This document shows, piece after piece, positions 15,497-23,508 of a stretch of DNA of 31,713 nucleotides (the first letter of the stretch is position 1; every line of letters begins with the position of its first letter). Below the pieces are notes generated by a model, which was not told the origin of the DNA, made no database searches, and was given only the letters and a program-made list of their open reading frames with translations. Made by a program: the position numbers and the translations under genes. Source of the stretch: an uncultured Holdemanella sp. (GTDB lineage: Bacteria; Bacillota_I; Bacilli_A; Erysipelotrichales; Erysipelotrichaceae); NCBI RefSeq assembly GCF_934772795.1, contig NZ_CAKVMR010000022.1, positions 1 to 31,713 of the forward strand. The letters run 5' to 3'.

Positions 15497-16375
15497 ATGA
15501 CAGCTTTTTTACAACAACTAGTCAATGGTCTATCCTTAGGAAGTATTTACGCATTGATTGCCTTGGGATACACCATGGTTTATGGAATTATTAAATTGAT
15601 TAACTTTGCACATGGAGATATCTATATGTTAGGAGCTTATTGTGCATTTCTAATAACAACATATTGTGGTTTAGGATTTATTCCTGCATTATTGATTTCA
15701 ATGGTTTTTTGTGGTGTTGTAGGTGTATTGATTGAGCGCATCGCCTATAAGCCACTTCGTCATGCGACTCGAATTACTGCATTGATTACAGCTATTGGTG
15801 TAAGTTATGTCTTGGAGTATGCAACACAATATATCATGGGTAGTGAAGTAAGAACCTATCCTAAATTATTAACGAGTGCATCTTTTCATTTAGGACCTGT
15901 CACCATTACGATGCAACAAGTATATATTTTCGTGATTACGATTATTTTAATGGTTGTATTGCAGTTTATTGTTCAAAAGACAAAAATGGGACGTGCCATG
16001 CGTGCTGTAAGTGTCGATGAAGATGCTGCACGTTTGATGGGTATCGATGTAGATAAAACGATTTCATTTACATTCCTTTTAGGTTCTGCTTTAGCAGGTG
16101 TTGCCGGCGTTTTAGTTGGTATTTACTATAATTCAATCAATCCATTGATGGGTATGACGCCAGGATTAAAAGCATTTATCGCTGCTGTATTTGGTGGTAT
16201 TGGAAGTATTCCGGGAGCTATGATTGGTGGTTTATTTATTGGTATTGCAGAAACTATGGTTACGGCTTATGGAAGCTCTTTGTATAAAGATGCGATTGTC
16301 TACATTATATTGATTTTAATTCTAATCTTGAAACCAGCCGGTTTATTAGGTAAGAATGTAAGAGAGAAGGTGTAA
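15497..16375 (+). CDS. livH: Branched-chain amino acid ABC transporter permease LivH
   Basis: First transmembrane subunit of the importer. The 292 residues comprise about eight hydrophobic segments. It starts with the typical LVNGLSLGSIYALIALGYTMVYGIIKLINFAHG, and later has RAVSVDEDAARLMGID, which is the cytoplasmic loop that contacts the ATPases, and the conserved GGIGSIPGAMIGG segment. The start has a clear AAGGAGG ribosome-binding site. livM follows after three bases. Confidence 0.95.
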   Translation: MTAFLQQLVNGLSLGSIYALIALGYTMVYGIIKLINFAHGDIYMLGAYCAFLITTYCGLGFIPALLISMVFCGVVGVLIERIAYKPLRHATRITALITAIGVSYVLEYATQYIMGSEVRTYPKLLTSASFHLGPVTITMQQVYIFVITIILMVVLQFIVQKTKMGRAMRAVSVDEDAARLMGIDVDKTISFTFLLGSALAGVAGVLVGIYYNSINPLMGMTPGLKAFIAAVFGGIGSIPGAMIGGLFIGIAETMVTAYGSSLYKDAIVYIILILILILKPAGLLGKNVREKV

Positions 16376-16378
16376 GTC

Positions 16379-17335
16379 ATGCGTAAAGAATTATTGAATA
16401 AGGCAAATCTTGCTTGGCTTGTACTGTCTATTGTATCTTTTGTGGTTTTAACTATTTTAATGAAAGTTGGAATTATTGGATCTTATTATTCAATTACTCT
16501 ATATAATATCTTTATTAATATTATTTTAGCTGTATCATTAAACTTAGTTATTGGTGTATGTGGCCAATTCTCATTAGGTCATGCTGGATTTATGTGTATT
16601 GGAGCTTATTGTGCAGGTATTATGGTAAAAATGATGCCAAATATGACAGGACTAGTGATTGGAGTATTGATTGGCTTTGTTCTTTCAACAATTGTAGCTT
16701 TGATTGTATCCATTCCAACTTTACGTCTAAAAGGTGATTACTTGGCGATTGCGACATTGGGATTTGCAGAAATTGTACGTATCCTAGTGCAGAATATGGA
16801 AATCACAAATGGAGCGGCTGGATTAAATGGTATTCCTAAATTGACAACATTTCCAATGTTATTTATATGTGCTGTTATTTCAATCTTAGTTGTTTGTAAC
16901 TTTACACACTCTGCTCCTGGTCGTGCCTGTTTATCGATTCGTGAAGACGAAATTGCGAGTGAGGCAATGGGAATCAATACGACAAAGTATAAAGTAATTG
17001 CCTTTGTGATTGGGGCATTATTAGCTTCATTAGCGGGTGCATTATTCGCATGTAACTTCTATGTCATCAAACCAGATCAATTCACATTCAATAAGTCCAT
17101 CGATATCTTAGTTATGGTTGTGTTTGGTGGTATGGGCTCTATGACATCAAGTGTTTTGGCTGCCGTTGCGATTGGGATCATCAATGTTGTTTTGGCAAAC
17201 TTCTCAGAAATTCGAATGATAATCTATGGCTTGGCACTAGTTGGAATTATGATTTTTAAACCAACAGGTATCTTAGGAACTAAGGAATTATCTTTTAAAA
17301 AGTTATTTGATAAACGAAAGGAGAAATCTGCATGA
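16379..17335 (+). CDS. livM: Branched-chain amino acid ABC transporter permease LivM
   Basis: Second transmembrane subunit, 318 residues with about eight to ten hydrophobic segments. Family landmarks include LNLVIGVCGQFSLGHAGFM, LRLKGDYLAIATLGFAEI, and the coupling-loop motif SIREDEIASEAMGINTTKYK. GGMGSMTSSV near the end corresponds to the GG(M/R)GS segment of the family. The stop overlaps the livG start by four bases (ATGA), implying coupled translation. Confidence 0.95.
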   Translation: MRKELLNKANLAWLVLSIVSFVVLTILMKVGIIGSYYSITLYNIFINIILAVSLNLVIGVCGQFSLGHAGFMCIGAYCAGIMVKMMPNMTGLVIGVLIGFVLSTIVALIVSIPTLRLKGDYLAIATLGFAEIVRILVQNMEITNGAAGLNGIPKLTTFPMLFICAVISILVVCNFTHSAPGRACLSIREDEIASEAMGINTTKYKVIAFVIGALLASLAGALFACNFYVIKPDQFTFNKSIDILVMVVFGGMGSMTSSVLAAVAIGIINVVLANFSEIRMIIYGLALVGIMIFKPTGILGTKELSFKKLFDKRKEKSA

Positions 17336-18111
17336 AAACTATTTTAAATGTTAAAAATCTGACAAAGAATTTTGGCGGTCTTTGTGCAGTCTCTAACGTA
17401 TCAATGACAATCAACGAAGGTGAACTAATTGGTTTGATTGGACCAAATGGTGCTGGTAAAACAACGTTATTCAATTTGTTGACAGGTGTATATGAACCTA
17501 GTAGTGGCTTGATTGAGTTGATGGATCAAGATAAAAGTATTCAGATTGGTGGATTAAAGCCTTATAAAATCACAAATCTAGGTGTGGCACGTACATTCCA
17601 AAATATTCGTTTGTTTAAATCTATGACAGTATTGGAGAATGTTAAGGTTGCGATGCATAAGAATATTCGTTATGGTACTTTAGCTGCGATTTTACGCTTG
17701 CCTATGTATTATAAAGAAGAGAAGTGGGTAGAAGAAAAGGCTGAGGAACTATTAAAAGAAGTTGGGTTGTATTCATTGCGAAATGAATTGGCTACCAATC
17801 TTCCTTATGGTAAACAAAGAAGATTGGAAATCGCTCGTGCTTTGGCAATCCAGCCAAAAATTCTTTATTTGGATGAGCCGGCAGCAGGTATGAATCCGCA
17901 GGAAACAAAAGAGTTAACAGAATTAATTGATCATATTCGTTCAAAATATAAATTAACTGTTATTCTTATTGAACATGATATGTCTTTGGTTATGAAGATT
18001 TGTGAGCGTATTTATGTGTTGAACTATGGTAAAATGATAGCGAATGGTACGCCTGAAGAAATCAAACATAATGAATTCGTAGTTAAGGCATATTTAGGAG
18101 AGGAGATCTAG
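17332..18111 (+). CDS. livG: Branched-chain amino acid ABC transporter ATPase LivG
   Basis: Cytoplasmic ATPase subunit of 259 residues. Walker A is GPNGAGKT near residue 37-44 and Walker B is ILYLDEPAAGMN. The signature sequence is LPYGKQRRLEIARAL rather than LSGGQ; this Tyr-Gly-x-Gln-Arg form is normal for LivG. The His-loop histidine is in LIEHDMSLV. It overlaps livM by four bases and is followed by livF after a single base, with GGAGAGGAG at the junction. Confidence 0.95.
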   Translation: MKTILNVKNLTKNFGGLCAVSNVSMTINEGELIGLIGPNGAGKTTLFNLLTGVYEPSSGLIELMDQDKSIQIGGLKPYKITNLGVARTFQNIRLFKSMTVLENVKVAMHKNIRYGTLAAILRLPMYYKEEKWVEEKAEELLKEVGLYSLRNELATNLPYGKQRRLEIARALAIQPKILYLDEPAAGMNPQETKELTELIDHIRSKYKLTVILIEHDMSLVMKICERIYVLNYGKMIANGTPEEIKHNEFVVKAYLGEEI

Positions 18112-18112
18112 T

Positions 18113-18823
18113 ATGGCAATGTTGGAAATAAAAGATCTTCACGTACATTATGGTGTAATTGAAGCTTTAAAAGGAATTAGCTTGGAAGTTAATGAAGGTG
18201 AAATTGTCGCATTGATTGGTGCCAATGGAGCTGGAAAAACAACAATGATGCAGTCAATTAGTGGCATTGTAAAAAAGACGAGTGGCGATGTCCTATTCTT
18301 AAATGAGTCAATTATGAAGGCAAATCCTAAACATATTGTTGAAATGGGTTTAACCCAGGTGCCAGAAGGACGTCGTATCTTCACGGGTATGAGTGTATAT
18401 GAAAACTTGATGATGGGGGCTTTTTTAAGAAAAGATAAAGATGGAATCAAACGTGATTACGAAAAGGTTTGTGAACAATTTCCTATCTTGAAAGAGCGTA
18501 TGAATCAAGATGCTTCTACATTATCTGGTGGTGAGCAGCAGATGTTGGCAATGGGGCGTGCACTCATGGCAAAACCTAAATTGTTGCTTTTAGATGAACC
18601 GAGTATGGGGTTAGCTCCTATTTTAGTTAAGGAAATCTTTAATATTATTGAAGAAATCAATAAGTCGGGAACAACGGTTTTATTGGTAGAACAAAACGCT
18701 AAGATGGCATTATCAATTGCGCATCGTGCCTATGTTTTAGAGACAGGTAAAGTTGTAATGTCAGGTACAGGTGAAGAGCTTGCCAAGAGCCCTGATGTTC
18801 AAAAGGCATATTTAGGAGGATAA
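18113..18823 (+). CDS. livF: Branched-chain amino acid ABC transporter ATPase LivF
   Basis: Partner ATPase of LivG, 236 residues. Walker A GANGAGKT, signature LSGGEQQMLAMGRAL, Walker B LLLLDEPSMGL, and LVEQNAKMAL near the end are all typical. A second in-frame ATG at 18119 is possible, but AGGAG at 18101-18105 is better spaced for 18113. The CBS-ACT gene follows after four bases on the same transcript. Confidence 0.95.
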   Translation: MAMLEIKDLHVHYGVIEALKGISLEVNEGEIVALIGANGAGKTTMMQSISGIVKKTSGDVLFLNESIMKANPKHIVEMGLTQVPEGRRIFTGMSVYENLMMGAFLRKDKDGIKRDYEKVCEQFPILKERMNQDASTLSGGEQQMLAMGRALMAKPKLLLLDEPSMGLAPILVKEIFNIIEEINKSGTTVLLVEQNAKMALSIAHRAYVLETGKVVMSGTGEELAKSPDVQKAYLGG

Positions 18824-18827
18824 TAAG

Positions 18828-19478
18828 ATGTTTAAAGTTAAGGATTATATGACAAAAAATGTTATATGTGCTGAACCAGATGCAACGATTTCACAAATTA
18901 TTGATTTGATGAAGGAAAAGGGAATTCACCGTGTTCCTGTTGTTGAAAAAGGAAAATTGATTGGATTGATTACAGAAGGTATGATTTCCAATTCAGGGAC
19001 AACGAATGCGACTAGCTTAAGCATATATGAATTAAATTATTTGTTGTCAAAAACAACTGTGAGCACTGTGATGGTGAAAAAAGTGATTTCTGTTGATGAA
19101 AATGAATTGATGGAATATGCGACACAGAAAATGTTGAAAAACAACATTGGATGTTTGCCGGTCACAAATGCATCTGGCGAAGTCACAGGTATTGTAACGC
19201 AGAATGATGTATTTAAGTGTTTCTTGAATGTTCTTGGATGGGATGAAGTGGGTTCAAGAATTACAGTTGCTGTAAAAGATGAAATTGGTGCAATTGGTAA
19301 GTTATCTGAAATTTTTGTTGAAAATAATGTGAATATCAATCATATTGGTGTGTATTCTTTTGAAGATGGAATTGCTAATCTAGTTATTCGTTGTGATACA
19401 ACTGAACCAGATGATTTACAAGCAGATTTAGAACGTAAAGGCTATAAAGTATTAGAGTGCTTTGTTCGTGATAAATAA
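18828..19478 (+). CDS. CBS-CBS-ACT domain protein (AcuB-like)
   Basis: A 216-residue soluble protein with no enzymatic domain. Two CBS domains (about 7-57 and 75-130; landmarks VKDYMTKNVICAEPDATI and VSTVMVKKVISVDENEL) form a probable adenine-nucleotide or SAM binding pair. A C-terminal ACT domain (about 140-210, with AIGKLSEIFVENNVNINHIG) is a typical amino-acid-sensing fold. Proteins of this layout are named AcuB in Bacillus and occur beside liv genes in other Bacillota. Here it is the last gene of the liv operon, so a plausible role is to sense energy and amino-acid status for the transporter; that is inferred from position. The stop is followed by a bidirectional terminator. Confidence 0.85.
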   Translation: MFKVKDYMTKNVICAEPDATISQIIDLMKEKGIHRVPVVEKGKLIGLITEGMISNSGTTNATSLSIYELNYLLSKTTVSTVMVKKVISVDENELMEYATQKMLKNNIGCLPVTNASGEVTGIVTQNDVFKCFLNVLGWDEVGSRITVAVKDEIGAIGKLSEIFVENNVNINHIGVYSFEDGIANLVIRCDTTEPDDLQADLERKGYKVLECFVRDK

Positions 19479-19480
19479 AA

Positions 19481-19510
19481 AAAGGTCTAATTCATATGAA
19501 TTAGGCCTTT
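19481..19510. terminator. Bidirectional terminator between the liv operon and sdaA
   Basis: A 13-bp stem with one G-T wobble (19481-19493 with 19498-19510) and loop ATAT separates convergent genes. T-runs are present in the appropriate place on both strands: the left flank is A-rich for the - strand transcript and TTTCTTT follows on the + strand. It ends two bases from the sdaA stop. Confidence 0.9.
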
Positions 19511-19512
19511 CT

Positions 19513-20721
19513 TTAAGCTTTTTCTGGTACAACAACAGCTAATCCGCCTAGTGCACTTTCTTTTAATTCGATTGGAAGTTTTTTACCTGTTAAATTCATG
19601 GTTTGAACAACCATATCAAAGCTTACACGGTTCTTTTTCACGTTTCGTAAATATTTGGCTAGTCTTGCGGCATCCACACTTCTTTGTGCAGCTACGGCAT
19701 TTCTTTCAATACAAGGAATCATTACGTATCCTCCGACTGGATCGCATGTAAGTCCTAGATGGTGTTCTAATCCAATTTCAGCAGCACATTCGATTTGTTC
19801 GTTATTTTGAAGTTGACAATAAGCGACAAAAGCAGCACCCATAGAGCAGGCAGCACCAACTTCTGCTTGACATCCAGCTTTGGCTCCTGAAATAGTTGCG
19901 TTTGTCTGAATTAGATTTCCAATCAATCCAGCCACTTTAAGGCCTTGGATAATTGTCTTTTTAGGATAATTTTGATCGTGATAGAAATGGTATACAAGAC
20001 TAGGTAGAACGCCACAACTACCCATAGTTGGAGCTGTTACGACAATGCCTCCACTTGCGTTTTGTTCATTGGCTGCATAGGCATAACTACTTAATAATAA
20101 ACTGTTTTTATCTTGAATATCGTTACAGCTTTGTGCCGACTGATGTAAAGCATGAGCTACACGGTCAATTTTCAAGCTTCCAGGTAAAACACCTGTTTTC
20201 TTTAATCCGGTATTTACTGTTTTCAACATTTGTTTAAAGATTTGATTCATGTAAGAGTCAAAATCAGAATCTTCAACTTCATCAATGTACTGATCTAAAC
20301 GTAAATGACGTTCATTACAATATACTTGAATGTCATCCATTTTTGTGTGTGGATAAATTTCTGGATCTACATTGCCTTTTTTTCCGTCGATTTCAATTTT
20401 TCCTCCACCAATAGATACAAATGTATGTTCTGCAATCTTTGTATCATTCTCAAAAACTTCAATAATCATTGTGTTTGGGTGTTCAACAGGGGTTTTCATG
20501 TCAAAAACGATTTCACATTTACTAGCGCCTAACGTTTTTAATATGATTTTATCTGTAAGGTGTCCTTTTCCTGTAAGAGCTAAAGAACCAAATAATGTGA
20601 TTTTGAAGTTTGTAGCTTCTGGATAATGTTCATTGATATATTTAGAAGCCATCATTGGACCGAATGTGTGAGAACTGCTTGGACCGGGTCCGATTTTATA
20701 AATTGTCTTAATACTTTGCAT
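19513..20721 (-). CDS. sdaA: L-serine dehydratase, iron-sulfur type, single chain
   Basis: Cytosolic enzyme that deaminates L-serine to pyruvate and ammonia using a [4Fe-4S] cluster. The N-terminal beta domain (about 1-135) has the GPGPSSSHTFGP motif at 11-22. The alpha domain (about 160-402) has GGIVVTAPTMGSCGV, and likely cluster cysteines C292 (AACSMGA), C326 (TCDPVGG) and C337 (IPCIERNA), with the last two 11 residues apart as in the family. At 402 residues it is shorter than the E. coli one-chain enzyme (454), mainly in the beta domain, and carries no obvious ACT domain. AAAGGA precedes the start. It is transcribed convergently to the liv operon, the only metabolic gene on this strand in the window. 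Confidence 0.93.
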   Translation of the reverse strand: MQSIKTIYKIGPGPSSSHTFGPMMASKYINEHYPEATNFKITLFGSLALTGKGHLTDKIILKTLGASKCEIVFDMKTPVEHPNTMIIEVFENDTKIAEHTFVSIGGGKIEIDGKKGNVDPEIYPHTKMDDIQVYCNERHLRLDQYIDEVEDSDFDSYMNQIFKQMLKTVNTGLKKTGVLPGSLKIDRVAHALHQSAQSCNDIQDKNSLLLSSYAYAANEQNASGGIVVTAPTMGSCGVLPSLVYHFYHDQNYPKKTIIQGLKVAGLIGNLIQTNATISGAKAGCQAEVGAACSMGAAFVAYCQLQNNEQIECAAEIGLEHHLGLTCDPVGGYVMIPCIERNAVAAQRSVDAARLAKYLRNVKKNRVSFDMVVQTMNLTGKKLPIELKESALGGLAVVVPEKA

Positions 20722-20737
20722 GTCATTTTCCTTTCAG

Positions 20738-20814
20738 AATCTTAATATATTATATTGTATTTTTTTAAAAAGGGATATTAAAAAATTATATATTTATTAA
20801 TAATTATTAAGATT
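20738..20814. repeat. 10-bp inverted repeat in the sdaA/oatA divergent intergenic region
   Basis: AATCTTAATA (20738-20747) and its exact reverse complement TATTAAGATT (20805-20814) frame the very AT-rich space between the two divergent genes. One arm lies 16 bases upstream of the sdaA start codon (in its leader), the other just upstream of the oatA -10 box. This could be a pair of operator sites for a shared regulator, or chance in AT-rich DNA. Confidence 0.4.
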
Positions 20815-20820
20815 TTATTG

Positions 20821-20829
20821 TGCTAAAAT
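20821..20829 (+). promoter_or_regulatory. Extended -10 promoter of the acyltransferase gene
   Basis: TGCTAAAAT (TG at 20821-20822, TAAAAT at 20824-20829) is an extended -10 element. No good -35 box is seen 17 bases upstream. The predicted start is near 20836, giving a leader of about 34 bases that ends in AAGGGGA before the ATG. Confidence 0.55.
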
Positions 20830-20869
20830 AGATGGTGCTTAAAGAAAGCATCTAAGGGGATATGTAGAT

Positions 20870-22639
20870 ATGAAAAAAGAAGACGGACGTTTAAGGGGAA
20901 TGGACGGATTACGTGGGATTGCGATTATTGCGATTACGCTATTCCATATGTTTCCAAGTATTTTTAGGGGTGGATACTTAGGAGTTGTATTGTTCTTTGT
21001 ATTAACTGGATTCTTATTGGTGGTATCAGGTAAGAAGAAGATGAATCAAAAAGAGTTTTCATTGCGTGATTACTATCTTGCCAGAATCAAAAGAATATAT
21101 CCACCATTACTCGTGATGGTATTTACTACATTGGGAATCTATTTTATTTTGGCTAAGGACACATTGTATAACATGAAAATGCAGGTGTTCAGTATTTTGG
21201 CTGGGTTCAATAACTGGTGGCAGATTTCGCAAAGTATTGATTATTTTACGCGTATTGCGAATACTTCGCCATTCTCACATTTATGGTTTTTATCTATAGA
21301 GATGCAGTTCTATTTGATTTTTCCATTGTTGTTGTTTGGAATGTATAAATTGAAAGATAAAAAAGGAGAATCTTTCACAATTAAAACAGTATTTGGTGTA
21401 ACCGTAGGTTTTGCACTTGTGATGCCAATTCTATATTTATGTAGAGTGAATGTTACACGATTATATTATGGAACGGATACGCGAATCTATTCATTAGTTG
21501 CAGGTATGCTTCTAGGCTGGATCTATACAAAAGGGGAAGCAACTAAAAAGAATTTTTATACCTCAATTGGATTACTTGGAGTGTTTGTGGGTTCATGTTT
21601 TATTTTTGCTGGACGCATGCCAATTGTTTATTTGTTTGTGCTTGCATTAATGACAATTTTATCTATGTATTTAATTGAAAAAACGGCAGACAGTTCAATT
21701 TCATTGGATGTTCCAGGTTTAAAGTGGATTGGCCAACATAGTTATGAAATCTATTTATGGCAATATCCTGTCATATATTTGTTCCAATATAAAGATTGGA
21801 ATAAAAATTTTGTGATGTATTTGATTGAATTCGTGCTATTGATTTTGTTGGTTGTATGGTCAAATTATTTCTTGAAAGTATTTAAATATAAACAAATCAA
21901 ACCTAAATTTCAAAAAGCCGTTTTGGCATGTGGGATTGTGGGATTGGTATTTCAAACAACAGGTGTTGTTGCCTTAGCAACTTCAAAAGCAATGGATTCT
22001 ACAGAATTGCAGAAGCGTATCGCGGAAAATGAAAAGGCAATTGCGGAAAATAAGAAAAATGCAAAATCAGATGGTAGTGTTGAAAAAGGCAAAGCAGATG
22101 ACTATGCATCAAGTGGAAACTCTCAGAAAGTGTCGGATAAAGGATTGTTTTGTTTAGGGGATTCTGTTATGTTGTCGGCATATACAAATATTCAAGATAT
22201 TTATCCGGATGCGACAATAGATGCCGCTGTTTCAAGACAAATATATCATGCTCTAGATATTTTAAGTTGGTATCAGTCTCAAGGAAATATTCATAATACA
22301 GTTGTGATTTCGCTTGGAACAAATGGCGTTTTGGATGAGAAAACAGTTGAACAATTGCTAGAAATGATTGGTAAAGATAAGTCTATATTCTGGGTTAATG
22401 TATATGCACCTGGAGTTGAATGGGAAGCTAGCAACAATAAATATCTGAATGAATTGGCTAAAAAACATTCAAATGTCACAATTATAGATTGGAACTCTTA
22501 TATTTCTAAGCATACAGATTTATTAGAGGCTGATGGGATTCATCCAATTGAAGAGGGTGCGGATGCATATGCTAAATTGATTCAAAAGTCTATCAATTCG
22601 GTTATGAAAAAACAGAAAAAAATTGAAGAAAATAAATAA
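20870..22639 (+). CDS. oatA: OatA-like membrane O-acetyltransferase with C-terminal SGNH domain
   Basis: Predicted to transfer acetyl groups across the membrane onto an envelope polymer, most likely MurNAc of peptidoglycan (lysozyme resistance). The 589 residues have an N-terminal acyltransferase-3 domain (about 8-335) with about ten membrane helices, the GMDGLRGIA motif and H26. A further helix (about 350-372) and a charged linker with a repeated AENEKAIAENK pattern (about 390-425) lead to an extracytoplasmic SGNH domain (about 426-580). Its blocks are GDS (Ser432), GTNG (483-486) and DGIH (D555, H558), together a complete Ser-His-Asp catalytic set of the OatA type. Other members modify teichoic acids or polysaccharides, so the acceptor is not proven. 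The ribosome-binding site is GGGGA. Confidence 0.85.
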   Translation: MKKEDGRLRGMDGLRGIAIIAITLFHMFPSIFRGGYLGVVLFFVLTGFLLVVSGKKKMNQKEFSLRDYYLARIKRIYPPLLVMVFTTLGIYFILAKDTLYNMKMQVFSILAGFNNWWQISQSIDYFTRIANTSPFSHLWFLSIEMQFYLIFPLLLFGMYKLKDKKGESFTIKTVFGVTVGFALVMPILYLCRVNVTRLYYGTDTRIYSLVAGMLLGWIYTKGEATKKNFYTSIGLLGVFVGSCFIFAGRMPIVYLFVLALMTILSMYLIEKTADSSISLDVPGLKWIGQHSYEIYLWQYPVIYLFQYKDWNKNFVMYLIEFVLLILLVVWSNYFLKVFKYKQIKPKFQKAVLACGIVGLVFQTTGVVALATSKAMDSTELQKRIAENEKAIAENKKNAKSDGSVEKGKADDYASSGNSQKVSDKGLFCLGDSVMLSAYTNIQDIYPDATIDAAVSRQIYHALDILSWYQSQGNIHNTVVISLGTNGVLDEKTVEQLLEMIGKDKSIFWVNVYAPGVEWEASNNKYLNELAKKHSNVTIIDWNSYISKHTDLLEADGIHPIEEGADAYAKLIQKSINSVMKKQKKIEENK

Positions 22640-22643
22640 AAAT

Positions 22644-22677
22644 ACTGCAGAGGAATTAATCTTCTGCAGTTTCTTTT
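22644..22677. terminator. Bidirectional terminator between oatA and the lipoprotein gene
   Basis: A 10-bp stem (22644-22653 with 22661-22670, one G-T wobble) with a seven-base loop is followed by TTCTTTT on the + strand; the left flank is A-rich, giving a T-run on the - strand. The stop codon of the - strand lipoprotein (22656-22658) lies in the loop, so its last codons form one arm. Confidence 0.87.
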
Positions 22678-23363
22678 GTATATGAATCTAAATCATTAGG
22701 AAAATTGATTTTGTTTAATTTTTTAATGCTTAGTTCAACTGAAACATCAATATCAGCACTTGCTTCATCTACAGTTTGAGTTCCTGTAAAGCTTAAAACA
22801 AGGTGAGATATTTTCTTGTTTTTGATGGTTACTTCAAGCGTTGCATCATCTAGTTTTATAGATCCCATATTATCTAGAAGAGTAGCTAGTTTAGATGTGT
22901 TGACTTTAAATGTATATGTATCATTTTCTTTTTTAGAAGAATCAAATAATTCGCATAATTGGTCATCTGTTAAATCTAAGAAGGGGTTATAGGTATTTAA
23001 TTTTGAATTCTTTTTAAGTCCGATCTTATCAACTGTACTTTGGGTTTTTGTGCCCATGGAATTTAAATAGGTTTTTCCATCTTTAATGTAGAAGTTTAAA
23101 AAGTTGGTTTGTACATTTTTTCCTGCAACTAAACCTATTGAAGTGGCAACTTGTAGATCTTCTTTTTGAAGAATTTGTGCATCAACATTCATTTTTGAAT
23201 CTTTCAAATCCAATGTTCCACTGATTTGGGCGCTTTTTAGATTTAATGTATTATCTAACGCATCAAAAAATGTAAGGATGTCATCGTTGTTTTTTGAGTT
23301 TGAACATCCTGCAAGGGAAAGTGATAAAAAACAAGTTATAATTAGGGTTAAAATTTTTTTCAT
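22656..23363 (-). CDS. Lipoprotein of unknown function
   Basis: A 235-residue secreted lipoprotein. It begins MKKILTLIITCFLSLSLAGC with a textbook lipobox (LAGC, lipidated C20) and an Asn/Ser/Lys spacer. The mature part (about 30-235) is rich in Lys, Asp and Thr, has alternating hydrophobic strands such as SAQISGTLDLKDSKMNVDAQ and LEVTIKNKKISHLVLSF, and should be mainly beta-sheet, resembling LppX/LolA-like or DUF-type beta-lipoproteins in overall character only. I recognise no family motif. It has its own strong - strand promoter and AAAGGAG ribosome-binding site, and is divergent from rpoB, where many Bacillota have rplJL. Confidence 0.85.
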   Translation of the reverse strand: MKKILTLIITCFLSLSLAGCSNSKNNDDILTFFDALDNTLNLKSAQISGTLDLKDSKMNVDAQILQKEDLQVATSIGLVAGKNVQTNFLNFYIKDGKTYLNSMGTKTQSTVDKIGLKKNSKLNTYNPFLDLTDDQLCELFDSSKKENDTYTFKVNTSKLATLLDNMGSIKLDDATLEVTIKNKKISHLVLSFTGTQTVDEASADIDVSVELSIKKLNKINFPNDLDSYTKETAED

Positions 23364-23386
23364 TTGGAACTCCTTTAAACTTCTTT

Positions 23387-23415
23387 ATTGTATGCATAAA
23401 TATAGGGGTTGTCAA
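23387..23415 (-). promoter_or_regulatory. Strong sigma-A promoter of the lipoprotein gene
   Basis: On the - strand, TTGACA (23410-23415) and TACAAT (23387-23392) are separated by exactly 17 bases: a perfect -35 box and a five-of-six -10 box. Transcription should begin near 23380, with a leader of only about 17 bases. This suggests abundant, constitutive expression. Confidence 0.85.
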
Positions 23416-23430
23416 AATGGACAAATGAAA

Positions 23431-23455
23431 AAGCACCTACTTTATGCAGGTGCTT
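23431..23455 (-). terminator. Terminator-like hairpin between the divergent lipoprotein and rpoB promoters
   Basis: A perfect 8-bp stem AAGCACCT (23431-23438) with AGGTGCTT (23448-23455) and a nine-base loop. A T-run follows only in the - strand direction (five Ts at 23432-23428). It lies upstream of both promoters, so it would stop leftward antisense transcription from the rpoB side and insulate the lipoprotein gene. Confidence 0.55.
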
Positions 23456-23508
23456 AAAAAGGATAGGCATTATTTATAACTCATTTTTCAAATTTTGTCA
23501 AGTTTTTA

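Noticed and set aside
17809..17850. LivG lacks the LSGGQ signature
   Set aside because: The Tyr-Gly-x-Gln-Arg variant is normal for LivG-type ATPases and does not indicate a defect.
19551..20626. Open frames on the + strand within sdaA
   Set aside because: They lie opposite a conserved enzyme gene, have no ribosome-binding sites and no recognisable protein features.
20830..20853. Hairpin AGAT-GCTT/AAGC-ATCT near the oatA start
   Set aside because: Has a three-base bulge and spans the predicted transcript start, so it would not form in full in the RNA.
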